NCBI GenBank assembly: GCA_022870745.1
Contig: CP085323.1
Span: 1-64,000, forward strand
From: Silvibacterium acidisoli
GTDB taxonomy: Bacteria; Acidobacteriota; Terriglobia; Terriglobales; Acidobacteriaceae
Direction of reading: 5' to 3'
Length of the DNA: 64,000 bases
This document shows, piece by piece, positions 19,116 through 29,300 of the stretch (position 1 is its first letter; every line of letters starts with the position of its first letter). The notes under the pieces were generated by a model, which worked only from the letters and a program-made list of their open reading frames with translations, made no database searches and had not been told where the DNA came from. The position numbers and the translations under genes were made by a program.

Positions 19116-19140
19116 CCCCGGTACTTGCGTGCCGGGGTTT
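19116..19140 (+). terminator. Terminator after doxX
   Basis: CCCCGGTAC/GTGCCGGGG, nine pairs with one G-T wobble around a TTGC loop, followed by TTT, starts 12 bases after the DoxX stop. Confidence 0.75.
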
Positions 19141-19172
19141 CTCGGAAACTTCTCTCCGAAATTGATCCAGGC

Positions 19173-19238
19173 TAATTACCTCGAAAAACCCGAGTGCTAA
19201 CTTTCATCGTGGAACGGGTTACCTGAGGGTAATTACCC
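19173..19238. promoter_or_regulatory. Palindromic operator-like sites upstream of the fibre operon
   Basis: A perfect 12-base palindrome GGGTAATTACCC lies at 19227-19238, and its half TAATTACC also occurs at 19173-19180, 57 bases earlier. They sit 105-170 bases before the first subunit gene, in the only promoter-sized gap of that operon, so they may bind a dimeric regulator. No clear -35/-10 pair was found. Confidence 0.4.
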
Positions 19239-19342
19239 ACGCCTTCCTGTCTGCCTGCTCCACTTTGTACTCGATCCGAATGCCGGAACGTACGTTCGGC
19301 CGGCGTTCGTCAGAGCACCTTGAGGCATCCAGGAGGTCTTTT

Positions 19343-19930
19343 ATGACCGGAATCAAACGCATCTTTTCCTGCAGGCTCGCTACCCTGCTCGTCCTTCTTT
19401 CCTTTACAGGAGCTGCGGCCCATGCCCAGTTCACCTCTTCGCCGGCCACGGTAGCGATCACCGCCACACTTGGCGAAACGCTCACCATCACGGCGACCCC
19501 AACGGCATCGATCACGCTCTCCCCCGGTGCGACGTCGACTCCTTCGAGCAATATCACGATCGTTTCTACGTGGAACCTCGGAATCAACCGCGCAAATGTG
19601 TATCTGGTCGGCTGGTTTCCCACCACCACCGCTTTGACTGACGGCAATACGCCTGCCAACACCATTCCGACGAGCAATGTTCTCGGACAGCTCACACCTG
19701 CCAGCGGCACTGGCGGCGGCTACTCAGCCTTTACAGGCAGCGCCCCGACGGGTACCGGCGTTGGCGTGACAGGAGCCAGCCTCACCCTCTACACCCAGGC
19801 GCTGAGCGCCGCGACAAGAGTAGGCGGACGTACAGACACTCTCAATCTCGAAGTGAATCTGGCCAGCCAGACCACTCTGCCTGCAGGCACGTACACCGGC
19901 ACTTTGAACCTCGAGGCAGTCGCCCTCTAA
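19343..19930 (+). CDS. Secreted pilin-like/spore-coat-U-like subunit 1
   Basis: A 195-residue exported protein. AGGAGG lies 6 bases before the ATG. The signal peptide (MTGIKRIFSCRLATLLVLLS, cleaved after AHA) is followed by an all-beta, Thr/Ser/Ala-rich domain without Cys: SPATVAITATLGETLTITATP early, GYSAFTG in the middle and RTDTLNLEVNL...LPAGTYTGTLNLEA at the end. The final AGTYTGTL strand resembles the closing strand of spore-coat-U and fimbrial subunits. It shares the RTD-LNLEVNL...GTL-L-A ending with the gene at 22431, so the operon encodes two related subunits. Probably polymerised or displayed at the surface with the next two proteins; this role is inferred. Confidence 0.7.
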   Translation: MTGIKRIFSCRLATLLVLLSFTGAAAHAQFTSSPATVAITATLGETLTITATPTASITLSPGATSTPSSNITIVSTWNLGINRANVYLVGWFPTTTALTDGNTPANTIPTSNVLGQLTPASGTGGGYSAFTGSAPTGTGVGVTGASLTLYTQALSAATRVGGRTDTLNLEVNLASQTTLPAGTYTGTLNLEAVAL

Positions 19931-19948
19931 CGGACCGGGCAGGTACCG

Positions 19949-20680
19949 ATGCTAAGACTTCTTGCTCCAGCCATGACCAGCAAAATAAAAATCCGCATGG
20001 CTCTTTTTGCGCTGCTTGGACTTGCGCTGGGGCAAACCTGGGCGCAGACCGTATCTCCGGTGATCGTCGAATACAAGGGGAGAGCGGACGGCAAGTTCGC
20101 TCTCATCAATGACACCACCAGTCCCATGGTTGTCATTCTCGAACCGAAGAGCTTCACCATCACCCGCGATGGCGCAGGCATCTTTCGTCCGCTCGATCCC
20201 GATATTCATCTCGAGCTCTCGGCGATGAGCGTAAAGCTGGCGCCCCAGGAGACTTATTACATCTTCTATAAGGCGACCGCGAAGACCTATCCTGCCTGGT
20301 TCTCGATTTACTCCACCTTCGCAAGACCCAAGCACGAGGGCATGCTCGACATCCACCTGATGTTGCCGCACACCGTTTACCTCATGCAGAAAGGGCCTCT
20401 GAAAGCAAACGAGGTACATGTGCAGGACGTCGCGTACGACCCGGCGAAGCACAAGATTATCTGCGACCTCGAAAACGAAGGCCAGGACCTGGGAAGGGTC
20501 CAGGACATGCATGCGACCGGCGAGCATGCTTTTGCCTCCGACCCGATCGGATTCCCGTTGCTGCCCGGCTCTCCGCGGCATGTCGAGATCGAATGGAAAG
20601 GTTCGACTCCACCGCATGAGCTCTCCATACAATTCGAACACTTCACGCTGAAGCGTCCGATTGAAAACCACACCGAGTAG
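19949..20680 (+). CDS. PapD-like periplasmic chaperone (predicted)
   Basis: A 243-residue exported protein. A signal peptide (ALFALLGLALGQTWAQ) leads into VSPVIVEYKGRADGKFALINDTTSPMVVI in two adjoining strands, PLDPDIHLELSAMSVKLAPQETYYIFYK and YPAWFSIYSTFARP. This succession resembles domain I of PapD-type chaperones: F1/G1-like strands with an 'L-P-Q-x-x-x' edge. A second beta domain ends ELSIQFEHFTLKRP. Such chaperones complete the incomplete Ig fold of fibre subunits. It lies 18 bases after subunit 1 and 23 bases before the barrel gene. The chaperone call rests on pattern and context only; sequence divergence is high. Confidence 0.6.
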   Translation: MLRLLAPAMTSKIKIRMALFALLGLALGQTWAQTVSPVIVEYKGRADGKFALINDTTSPMVVILEPKSFTITRDGAGIFRPLDPDIHLELSAMSVKLAPQETYYIFYKATAKTYPAWFSIYSTFARPKHEGMLDIHLMLPHTVYLMQKGPLKANEVHVQDVAYDPAKHKIICDLENEGQDLGRVQDMHATGEHAFASDPIGFPLLPGSPRHVEIEWKGSTPPHELSIQFEHFTLKRPIENHTE

Positions 20681-20703
20681 GCCGTATCTCCACCCATGGC
20701 ACA

Positions 20704-22434
20704 GTGCGATGGTTCAGCCTGCTGCTTTGCGTCATCGGATCCTTCGCCGGGGCCCATGCACAGATCTACACCCTGAATGGAGGCGCTTCCACGCTCTACC
20801 AGGCACAGGGCGGCAGCTTCTCGGTCCGCGGTCCCCGTTTCGCGGCGATGGTGGGCGCAGGCCTGCTGGACGGCCATTTTTACGACGGCGCCCAGCTCAT
20901 CCGGCCCTTCGGCCGCTACAAGCTCACTGCCGGTGATAACGCGATGCACTTCGAACTTCCAACTGATGTCTTCGGTACTGGCGCTTATTTCTACACTCGC
21001 GGTGTTTCGCTCGAACGTGGGTTCAAGCAGGGAGCCATGTCAGTCTTCGCAGGCGCAACCGCCGATAGCTACCAGACCCCGCTCTTCGAAGCCTCGAAGG
21101 CCGATCACCCTGCGGCCGGGTTCTTTTTCCACGACCGCCTCACCCCGCATACCACCCTGGCCTCCGACACCATCATTTCCACCAAGAGCACCAGCATCGA
21201 AAGCATCGACTGGTCGCCCCGCGATCAAACCCACTTCGCGCTCTCGGCCGGCATGGGCGCCAACCAGCCCTACGGTGCAGTCAGCCTCTATGTGAAGCGG
21301 CCAATCTATGACGTCATGGCCTCCTACATCCAGGCCGGCAGCCAGTTCCGCCGTATTGCCGTTGAGCAGCCGCTCACCGCCGAGCCCGACCGCGGCAACA
21401 TCGTCGTGAACTTCCGCCCTACCCGCTTTCTCACCTTCAGCGGAGGCCGCCAGGACTACCTGATGCCGGAAGATGAGTCGCTGAACGCGCAGGGCACGCG
21501 CAGCACGGTAAACAGCCTCTCCGGCAACCTCAACATTTTCAAAACTTCTCTCTCCGCTTCGTACTTCGAATCGGTGTATGAGAATAACCAGAACGTCTCC
21601 GAGGCCTTTACGGCCTCACGGAACATCACCTCCCGCGTTCACGTCATGGGCGACTACCTCGTGAGTCACGAACAGAATCAGCCCAGCTTCTCATCGCTCA
21701 TCGGAGATTTCGAAGAAACGCTTTCTCCGCGCTGGACAGTCGGCGAGATCGTTACCTACGCCAATGGCCAGACTTCAGTCTCCTTCGGAGGATCTTTCCT
21801 CTCCAACTTCTTCCAGGCAAGCGTGAACTACCAGACCTATTACATCCCCGCTCTCGGCTCAAAGCCCTTCGAACAGGCTCTGATTGCCGATCTGCAGATC
21901 CATCTGATGCAGGGGCTTACTCTTCACGCGGGCTCTTTCGTCAGCCCCGATGGAAAACTCGAGTACACAGCCGACTTCACAAAAATCATGTCGCGGGATG
22001 ACTCGTCCAGAGGAGCGGTGCAGAACATATCCCTCGACAACAGCATGATCGAGGGCCGCGTCGTCGATACCTCCGGCAACCCGGTGCCGGGTGCAGCCCT
22101 GCAGTTCGACAAGATGACCGTCTATGCCGACCAGGCGGGGCGATTCTTCGTAAGGGAACACAATCCCCACACGCATCAGCTCACCGTGCTCACTGAACAG
22201 TTCCTGGATGGTGGCAACTACTCGCTCGTCTCCGCTCCGCCAACTGTTCGAGGCATGCGCCGCGATGAGGGCGACGAGGTTACGGTGGTCGTGCGCCGCT
22301 CCGGCAACGTCGCGGCAGCCGCGCCACAGCAACTCGAACCCCAGCAGCCGGCAACCACCACGTCCATCCCGTCCTCCACCGGAAACAGCGGCGGCGGCAG
22401 CGAAAGGGAAAGAGAACGGGAGCGTGAAAAATGA
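20704..22434 (+). CDS. Outer-membrane beta-barrel, usher-like, with C-terminal carboxypeptidase-regulatory-like domain
   Basis: A 576-residue exported protein beginning GTG CGA TGG. A signal peptide (WFSLLLCVIGSFAGAHA) precedes many alternating amphipathic strands (VSLYVKRPIYDVMASYIQAG, TRFLTFSGGRQDYLM, KTSLSASYFES), as in an outer-membrane barrel. From about residue 450 a small beta-sandwich follows: MIEGRVVDTSGNPVPGAALQ...VYADQAGRFFVRE, a carboxypeptidase-regulatory-like fold like the C-terminal domains of ushers. The end is a Pro/Gln/Ser linker with the charged tail SEREREREREK. Classical ushers are ~800 residues, so this is short. It overlaps the next subunit gene by four bases (ATGA). 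Alternative: a porin or receptor-like secretion channel unrelated to ushers. Confidence 0.62.
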   Translation: MRWFSLLLCVIGSFAGAHAQIYTLNGGASTLYQAQGGSFSVRGPRFAAMVGAGLLDGHFYDGAQLIRPFGRYKLTAGDNAMHFELPTDVFGTGAYFYTRGVSLERGFKQGAMSVFAGATADSYQTPLFEASKADHPAAGFFFHDRLTPHTTLASDTIISTKSTSIESIDWSPRDQTHFALSAGMGANQPYGAVSLYVKRPIYDVMASYIQAGSQFRRIAVEQPLTAEPDRGNIVVNFRPTRFLTFSGGRQDYLMPEDESLNAQGTRSTVNSLSGNLNIFKTSLSASYFESVYENNQNVSEAFTASRNITSRVHVMGDYLVSHEQNQPSFSSLIGDFEETLSPRWTVGEIVTYANGQTSVSFGGSFLSNFFQASVNYQTYYIPALGSKPFEQALIADLQIHLMQGLTLHAGSFVSPDGKLEYTADFTKIMSRDDSSRGAVQNISLDNSMIEGRVVDTSGNPVPGAALQFDKMTVYADQAGRFFVREHNPHTHQLTVLTEQFLDGGNYSLVSAPPTVRGMRRDEGDEVTVVVRRSGNVAAAAPQQLEPQQPATTTSIPSSTGNSGGGSEREREREREK

Positions 22435-23009
22435 AGCTTCAAGGCATCTTTCGCGCCGGACTGGTGGCACTGGCCATGGTTCATGCTCCCGGCTCCCGGG
22501 AACAGGCTGTGCGTTTCGCCACCGGCAGGACGATCACCGCCGGGCCGCTGGGGCTAACCAACTCCATTACCGTGACCGCCTCACCTGCGACTGCCACCAT
22601 CAGCCTGACTTCCAAGGGGCTTTCCGCGCCCAGCAGCACGGTCAACATCACCACAACGTGGTCCTTGCTGTCCCTGGCAAGCATTCACGTCTATGGATTC
22701 TTCACGACTCCATCGCAGGCGCTGCTCGGGCAGACGAACGGCAAGTGGATACCGGCAGCCGATGTCCTCGCCAGCGTGCCCACCGGGGGCGGCAGCGCCA
22801 CCTCCTACGCGGCATTCACCGGGACAAATACAATCGTCGCAGGAAGCGCTTCCCTGCTTCTCATAACGCAGAGCAACCTGGTCGGCTCTCTACTGGGCGG
22901 CACCCGTACCGATGCAATGAACCTGGAAGTCAACCTCACCGGCACGGGAACTACCTACAACGCAGACAAGTATGTCGGCACCCTTACCCTCCAGGCCCAG
23001 ACCTTCTAG
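22431..23009 (+). CDS. Secreted pilin-like subunit 2
   Basis: A 192-residue exported protein, translationally coupled to the barrel gene by an ATGA overlap. The signal region is short (AGLVALAMVHA) and followed by a Thr/Ser/Ala-rich beta domain: SITVTASPATATISLTSKG, VNITTTWSLLSLASIHVYGF, SYAAFTG and the terminal RTDAMNLEVNLTGTG...YVGTLTLQAQTF. The last segment matches subunit 1 almost position for position, so the two are paralogues. As last gene behind the usher-like gene it holds the position usually taken by the tip subunit in archaic chaperone-usher operons, but it has only one domain. Function inferred from context. Confidence 0.65.
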   Translation: MKLQGIFRAGLVALAMVHAPGSREQAVRFATGRTITAGPLGLTNSITVTASPATATISLTSKGLSAPSSTVNITTTWSLLSLASIHVYGFFTTPSQALLGQTNGKWIPAADVLASVPTGGGSATSYAAFTGTNTIVAGSASLLLITQSNLVGSLLGGTRTDAMNLEVNLTGTGTTYNADKYVGTLTLQAQTF

Positions 23010-23019
23010 CTGCCGCTCC

Positions 23020-23436
23020 TCAGTGGGTCATCGCCTTCTTGAGCTCGCCGACCAGGCGATCGGCAATCTTGTCCTGGCCGCCGTGCTGAATCCCCAGCGT
23101 AAGAACCTTGCGGTCGCTGCCGGTACCCGACCAGATCACTTCCTTCTCCGAAGGATCGACGAGCTGCACAGTCGCTTCAGCCGTCGTCTGCGCACCGATA
23201 TTCACACCACGCATGATCGCGTCGGCCTCCGAACGATTGAGAACGACGACAACGGCTCCCTTCATCTTTCTGGAGATCGCCGAAGCGAGATACTGATCGA
23301 GATTGTCAGCCATCTTCTCGATGTAGATCCTGCGCACATTGCTCAGCAGGATCGTCTTCTGGGCATGCATGGGAAAATGCCGGATAGCAGCACGAGGGCA
23401 GCGAAGATCAGCGGATTCCTTTTCATAGCCGGGCAT
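23020..23436 (-). CDS. Secreted hypothetical protein, apparent 1-base frameshift in the signal peptide
   Basis: The 138-residue open frame begins MPGYEKESADLRCPRAAIRH, which is not a signal peptide, and from residue 23 continues as MHAQKTILLSNVRRIYIEKM, a typical mature exported protein. In another frame, an ATG at 23426 reads MKRNPLIFAALVLLSGIFP, an excellent signal peptide that ends exactly where MHAQ begins, one base out of phase, in the T4C3 run near 23371-23377. One extra base would fuse them into ...SGIFPMHAQ. So the gene is either frameshifted (pseudogene) or carries a sequencing error. The mature part (LDQYLASAISRKMKGAVVVVL, RSEADAIMRGV, KIADRLVGELKKAM) resembles a family of exported acidobacterial proteins of unknown role. 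Confidence 0.6.
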   Translation of the reverse strand: MPGYEKESADLRCPRAAIRHFPMHAQKTILLSNVRRIYIEKMADNLDQYLASAISRKMKGAVVVVLNRSEADAIMRGVNIGAQTTAEATVQLVDPSEKEVIWSGTGSDRKVLTLGIQHGGQDKIADRLVGELKKAMTH

Positions 23437-23552
23437 TCTAACAAGGAGAGGTTAAACGGCAAGCAATAGTCGCCTGTTCAAGCCTCCGCCTTGCGGCTCA
23501 TCAAATATGAGCGTCCCGCACTCAGTTTTTACATGTTTTTGATCCGGCATCC

Positions 23553-23607
23553 TTGACAGCCCTGTCCGCCAGCCGTTAACTTAGCAATCGAAAGGCTCAA
23601 TTGCTAA
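23553..23607 (+). promoter_or_regulatory. groESL promoter with CIRCE-like HrcA operator
   Basis: A consensus -35 TTGACA (23553-23558) is followed at 17 bases by a weak -10 TTAACT (23576-23581). Directly downstream lies TTAGCAATC-N9-AATTGCTAA (23581-23607). This has the exact CIRCE architecture (TTAGCACTC-N9-GAGTGCTAA), with the outer TTAGCA/TGCTAA bases conserved and the inner ones changed. It should bind the HrcA repressor; hrcA itself is not in the window. Confidence 0.8.
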
Positions 23608-23710
23608 CGGGCTAAGCGGCCCGTTTTCGTGCGCCTCGTAGGGACTCCACGTCCACAGATTCTGTATTAACACTCGCGAGGGAATCCTCGCGTGAAGGAG
23701 AAGCAACGTA

Positions 23711-24025
23711 ATGGCAACTGCATCCGTAGCGACCACCTTTACTCCGCTCCACGACCGCATCCTTTTGAAGCGTGTCGATGAGGGTGAAACCGTCCGTGGC
23801 GGCATCATCATCCCCGACAGCGCCAAGGAAAAGCCGCAGGAAGGCGAAGTGATCTCGGTTGGCAAGGGCAAGTCGAACGACGAGGGCAAGGTATTCCCTC
23901 TCGACGTCAAGGCTGGCGACCGCGTTCTCTTCGGCAAGTACTCGGGCACCGAGATCAAGATCGACGGCGAGGACTTCCTGATCATGCGCGAGGAAGAAAT
24001 CCTCGGCATCCTGAAATCGAAGTAG
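23711..24025 (+). CDS. groES: Co-chaperonin GroES
   Basis: A 104-residue lid protein of the GroEL-GroES chaperonin. [20 protein letters not shown] starts the barrel; [19 protein letters not shown] is the mobile loop with the conserved IIIPD, then [32 protein letters not shown] closes the domain. It has a short N-terminal extension ([10 protein letters not shown]) compared with the usual start at the first strand. GAAGGAGAAG precedes the ATG. The gene is first in the groESL operon and lies about 100 bases after the CIRCE-like operator. Confidence 0.98.
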   Translation: MATASVATTFTPLHDRILLKRVDEGETVRGGIIIPDSAKEKPQEGEVISVGKGKSNDEGKVFPLDVKAGDRVLFGKYSGTEIKIDGEDFLIMREEEILGILKSK

Positions 24026-24032
24026 TGGGTGC

Positions 24033-24058
24033 CCCACCCATCGATTCTGATGGGTGGG
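24033..24058 (+). other. Intercistronic hairpin between groES and groEL
   Basis: A perfect 10-bp stem CCCACCCATC/GATGGGTGGG around a GATTCT loop starts 8 bases after the groES stop. No T run follows, so it is more likely an mRNA processing or stabilising element setting the groES:groEL ratio than a terminator. Confidence 0.7.
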
Positions 24059-24084
24059 TCTGGTAATACACCAACAAGTTTTGA

Positions 24085-25764
<1,680 letters not shown>

Positions 25765-25850
25765 GACTGCGCGTCCGGCGACACGCCCCTTCGGGGCCAC
25801 TCCTGTTCGCACAGCAGTGGCGCTCCCGTTGGTCGCGAATCAGCCAGGCA

Positions 25851-25882
25851 AAAGCCCCGTCTTCGGACGGGGCTTTGCTTTT
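25851..25882 (+). terminator. Terminator of groESL
   Basis: An 11-bp perfect stem AAAGCCCCGTC/GACGGGGCTTT with a TTCG tetraloop, followed by GCTTTT, 87 bases after groEL. Confidence 0.9.
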
Positions 25883-26309
25883 GCGGTCAGCTCATGCGAA
25901 AGAAGCCGTTCCCTGTCGATAAATTATGGAAGTCGGCACGGAGAGGTAGATCGCAATAGCCTGACTTAGCCACAGAGCGACATCATTTCCTCTGTGGCAA
26001 AAGCCACCGCATTTAACGCTCATAAACTCCGAACGCAGCCGACGACTCCACAGCAAACGCACTCGGAGAATTTCCCATAAGTTTGGCATCCCGAACGCAG
26101 TGAGGGCTTTGCTTTTCTACTTGCAGCAGCGATGGTGCGTGTAGTCAGACCCCGAAGTGCAAGTCCCTCACTACGTTCGGGATGACAACCATCGGCGGAC
26201 CAGCCATCGATCCGTTTTTGTGTCAGGGCACGGCTTCAGCCGCTGAGGTATGACCTCTGCCACTGAAGCGATGATGCCCGCGCCGCGAAAGCTATGCCCT
26301 GTCAAACAC
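25883..26309. repeat. Non-coding gap with inverted repeats (dispersed-repeat-like element)
   Basis: No credible gene lies here. CATCCCGAACGCAGTGAGGG (26087-26106) is repeated inverted at 26165-26184 with one mismatch, 58 bases apart. The left arm is followed by GGGCTTTGCTTTT (26104-26116), which is also a direct copy of the tail of the groESL terminator (25870-25882). A further hairpin, GCCACAGAG/CTCTGTGGC, is at 25969-25977 with 25990-25998. This looks like a mobile or dispersed intergenic repeat rather than regulation of either neighbour. Confidence 0.6.
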
Positions 26310-29300
26310 CTAGAACTGGTACCGCAGACTGAACTGCATCTGGCGATCGGATGCATACGTATTGCCCTTCTGAGTCACCTTGCCGAAGTTGCTGTCGGTC
26401 GGTGTCACGTCCGGATTATCGAGGTTCGGATGATTCAGGAAGTTATACGCCTCAGCCTTGAAGATGAGGCGGTGATTTTCGAGCGCGGGAATCACCGGGA
26501 AGGACTTCTGCAGGGCGATATTCCAGCTCTGGAAGCCCGGACCGAAGACCTGGTTTCGGGATTCGCGAGGCGCAAAGGTTCCGTCGGCAGGCCTCACGAA
26601 TATATTGCTGTTGAACCACAGATTCGAGTTGGAACCGTTGTTGGAAAACTTCTTGTACACGTGGACCGGGCCGGTCTTGTCCCAGAACTGATTGCCTGAG
26701 CCCGGTCCTACGCCAGCCCAGTCGTCTCCCGTGGTAACGGATTGCGGCGTTCCGCTCTGGAACTGCGTGGTTCCGGATAACTGCCATCTGCCCAAGACGT
26801 TTCTCATCGCCCAGTAAGAGGAGTGATCGGCAAAGGTCACGTCCCAGACGTAGTTGATAACCAGCGAGTTGCGTGTGTCGTAGTCGCTGGGACCATAAAA
26901 TTCCTTGGGATCGTAGAAGTTCGGAATGTTGTCGCCGGCATCGGAAGTCGTATCCATGCTCTTCGACCATGTGTAAGCGATACCGAAGATGAAGCCTCGT
27001 GCGACGCGACGGCGGAGGTTAGCCTGCAGGCTGTGATAAATCGAGATGCCGTCGTTCGTCTGCTGTTGAATGACGGAGAAGCCCTGGTATGGCCGCAGCG
27101 CATCCGCGGTGATTCCCGCATTCGCGTAGGTCGTACCCGGCTGCAACTGGTTGATGTTCTCCAGGTGCTGCAGGTGAAGTCCGCGGCGGCCCACATACCC
27201 CAGCGTGAAGACGCCAATGCCGTTGAACTCGTGCTCGGCGGTAAGCGTCCACGACCAGGCCTCCGGTGACGGGAAGTGGTAGGCGTAAGAAGTCATGTTG
27301 ATCGGGTAGTTGTTGGTGCCGACGCCGCCCGGATTATCGACCGATCCATAGCTGACGGTCGCAGAAGGCTGAAACGGCGGATTGCCGCCCAGGTGCACGC
27401 TGTCGCTCACACCCACTCGATCGAAGTAGCGTCCGACGCCAGCGCGCAGCACCGTCTGCGGATCGAGCTGCAGCGTAAAGCCGATGCGCGGCTGCAGGTT
27501 CGTCCACACCGTCGGGTTGTAACCGCGATCGAAGCCGTGGAAGAGTCCGCTGTATTGGCCATTCAGGATGTCGGCCGGCACGTGTCCATTGGCAGCGCTG
27601 GGGAACCCGCTGCCCGGAATCACAATGCCGTCGTAGAGATTCGATCCGGTGACGAAGCCTGTCGTGGGATTAACGGTAGGCGCTGTGTTGGCGTCGTAAG
27701 TCGATGGCGAAAAGACGGACAGGTTCCCCCACCGCGCATAGAACGGCATCATGATGCTGTGACGAATGCCGTATTCGATAACCAGGTTCGGCCGGGCGCG
27801 CCAGGTGTCCTGCGCGAAGTATTCGTACATATTCGCGAGATAGATGGTGTAGGCGCGAATGCCGATTTCGCCGTAGGTATCGAAGAGACCGAGAGCCGCG
27901 TTGCCGAGGCCTGCACCGGTTGTCGGATGGCTGCCGCCACGCGTATCGGTGAAGACGAAGAAGCCGTTCTGGTTATTCGTCGCGCCAGGTGTCGTCGAGC
28001 TTACGTTTATCTGGTCGAAGTCGTTCTGGCTTTCGCGCTCGTAGAGGAAGCCTGCCTTGATCGTATGGTTGCCGATGATCTTGGTGATGCTATCCGAGTA
28101 GTCCCACACAACACCACCGGAGTGCGAGGGATAAGGACCGCCGTCGAGCGTGTCGATGTTAGCGATCTGGATGGTTGGGATCTTGTCTGGAATCTCTTTA
28201 TCCGAACCGGGAAACAGGTACGGATAGTTGATGCCGTAGTTTGTGCGGTTGAAGAGACCGCTGCTGGTATCGATTCCGATGCTCACGTGATCGGCGCTGG
28301 CCGATGCGTAAGCTTCGTTCACCATCGTTGGGCTGATGGTCCAGGTCCAATGGGCGACAGCCACCTGGTTTGGGCGGCTCCATACCTGCGGAGTGCGATT
28401 GAAGTTGCCGTAGTGCGGGCTGACGCTGTTGTAGTTGTAGTTCAGCAGCGAAAAGCGCAGGTGATGGGAATCAAAAGGAATGTAATCCACCACCAGCGTG
28501 TCCTTACGTTGATTCTCCGGATAGATCGCCGCATCGATCCAGTTGTAGCTGGGATTGTTGGCGTTCGGCGCCGGATACGCGTTGAGAAGTGCAAGCCCAT
28601 TGGCGCTGAGCTCTCCCGATGGAATCACGTTATTCGGATAAGCGGCTCCGGTGGTTGGATCGGTGAGTTGAACGGCCTTGCCGTAGAAGATATTCGACGG
28701 ATCGAGCAATTCGCTGAAGTTGCCAGTGCGCATCAGCGCAGTGGGTACTCTTCGCTGGTCCGTATCGACGTGACGATAGCGGATCCACTCCTGACCTGCG
28801 AGGAAGAAGAGTTTCTTCTTGCTCGCATTGAATCCTGTTTTCGGAAACCACACCGGTCCATTGAAGTTCCATCCGAACTGGTTGAAACGGAAAGCAGGCG
28901 GATGACCCGAAATGCTTGGATCGTCAGTGACCAGGTTACGGGCCCAGGTGTTTGCGTTTAAGAATGAGTTGCGCAGATACTCGAAGACCGCACCGTGAAA
29001 GTCGCTGGTGCCGCTCTTCGGCACAATGCGGATGATGCCGCCCGAGGCGCGTCCGTATTCAGCGGGATAGCTGGCGGTGAGCACCTGCATCTCCGAGGTC
29101 GAATCGGTATCGGCAACGCCGACGCTGGTACCGTTGCCACGGCTGCGCACCATTGGAGCGCCATCGAAGGTCATGCCGTTTTCGCGGCTGTTCGACCCGT
29201 TGATGTTGATGCCGTTGTCGAGCCCGAAGTTGAAGTTCGAAATCGCGGAGCCGCGGCGAACGCCCGGCTCAAGCTGCGCCAGGTACATCGGGTTGCGCCC

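Noticed and set aside
19192..19200. GAGTGCTAA, a CIRCE right half
   Set aside because: The partner half 9 bases upstream matches at only 3 of 9 positions, so it is coincidental.
25892..26089. 65-residue minus-strand frame after groEL
   Set aside because: Low-quality frame in a repeat-bearing intergenic region.
27276..28961. 561-residue plus-strand open frame inside the TonB-dependent receptor
   Set aside because: Shadow of the receptor gene; His/Arg/Val-rich without domains.
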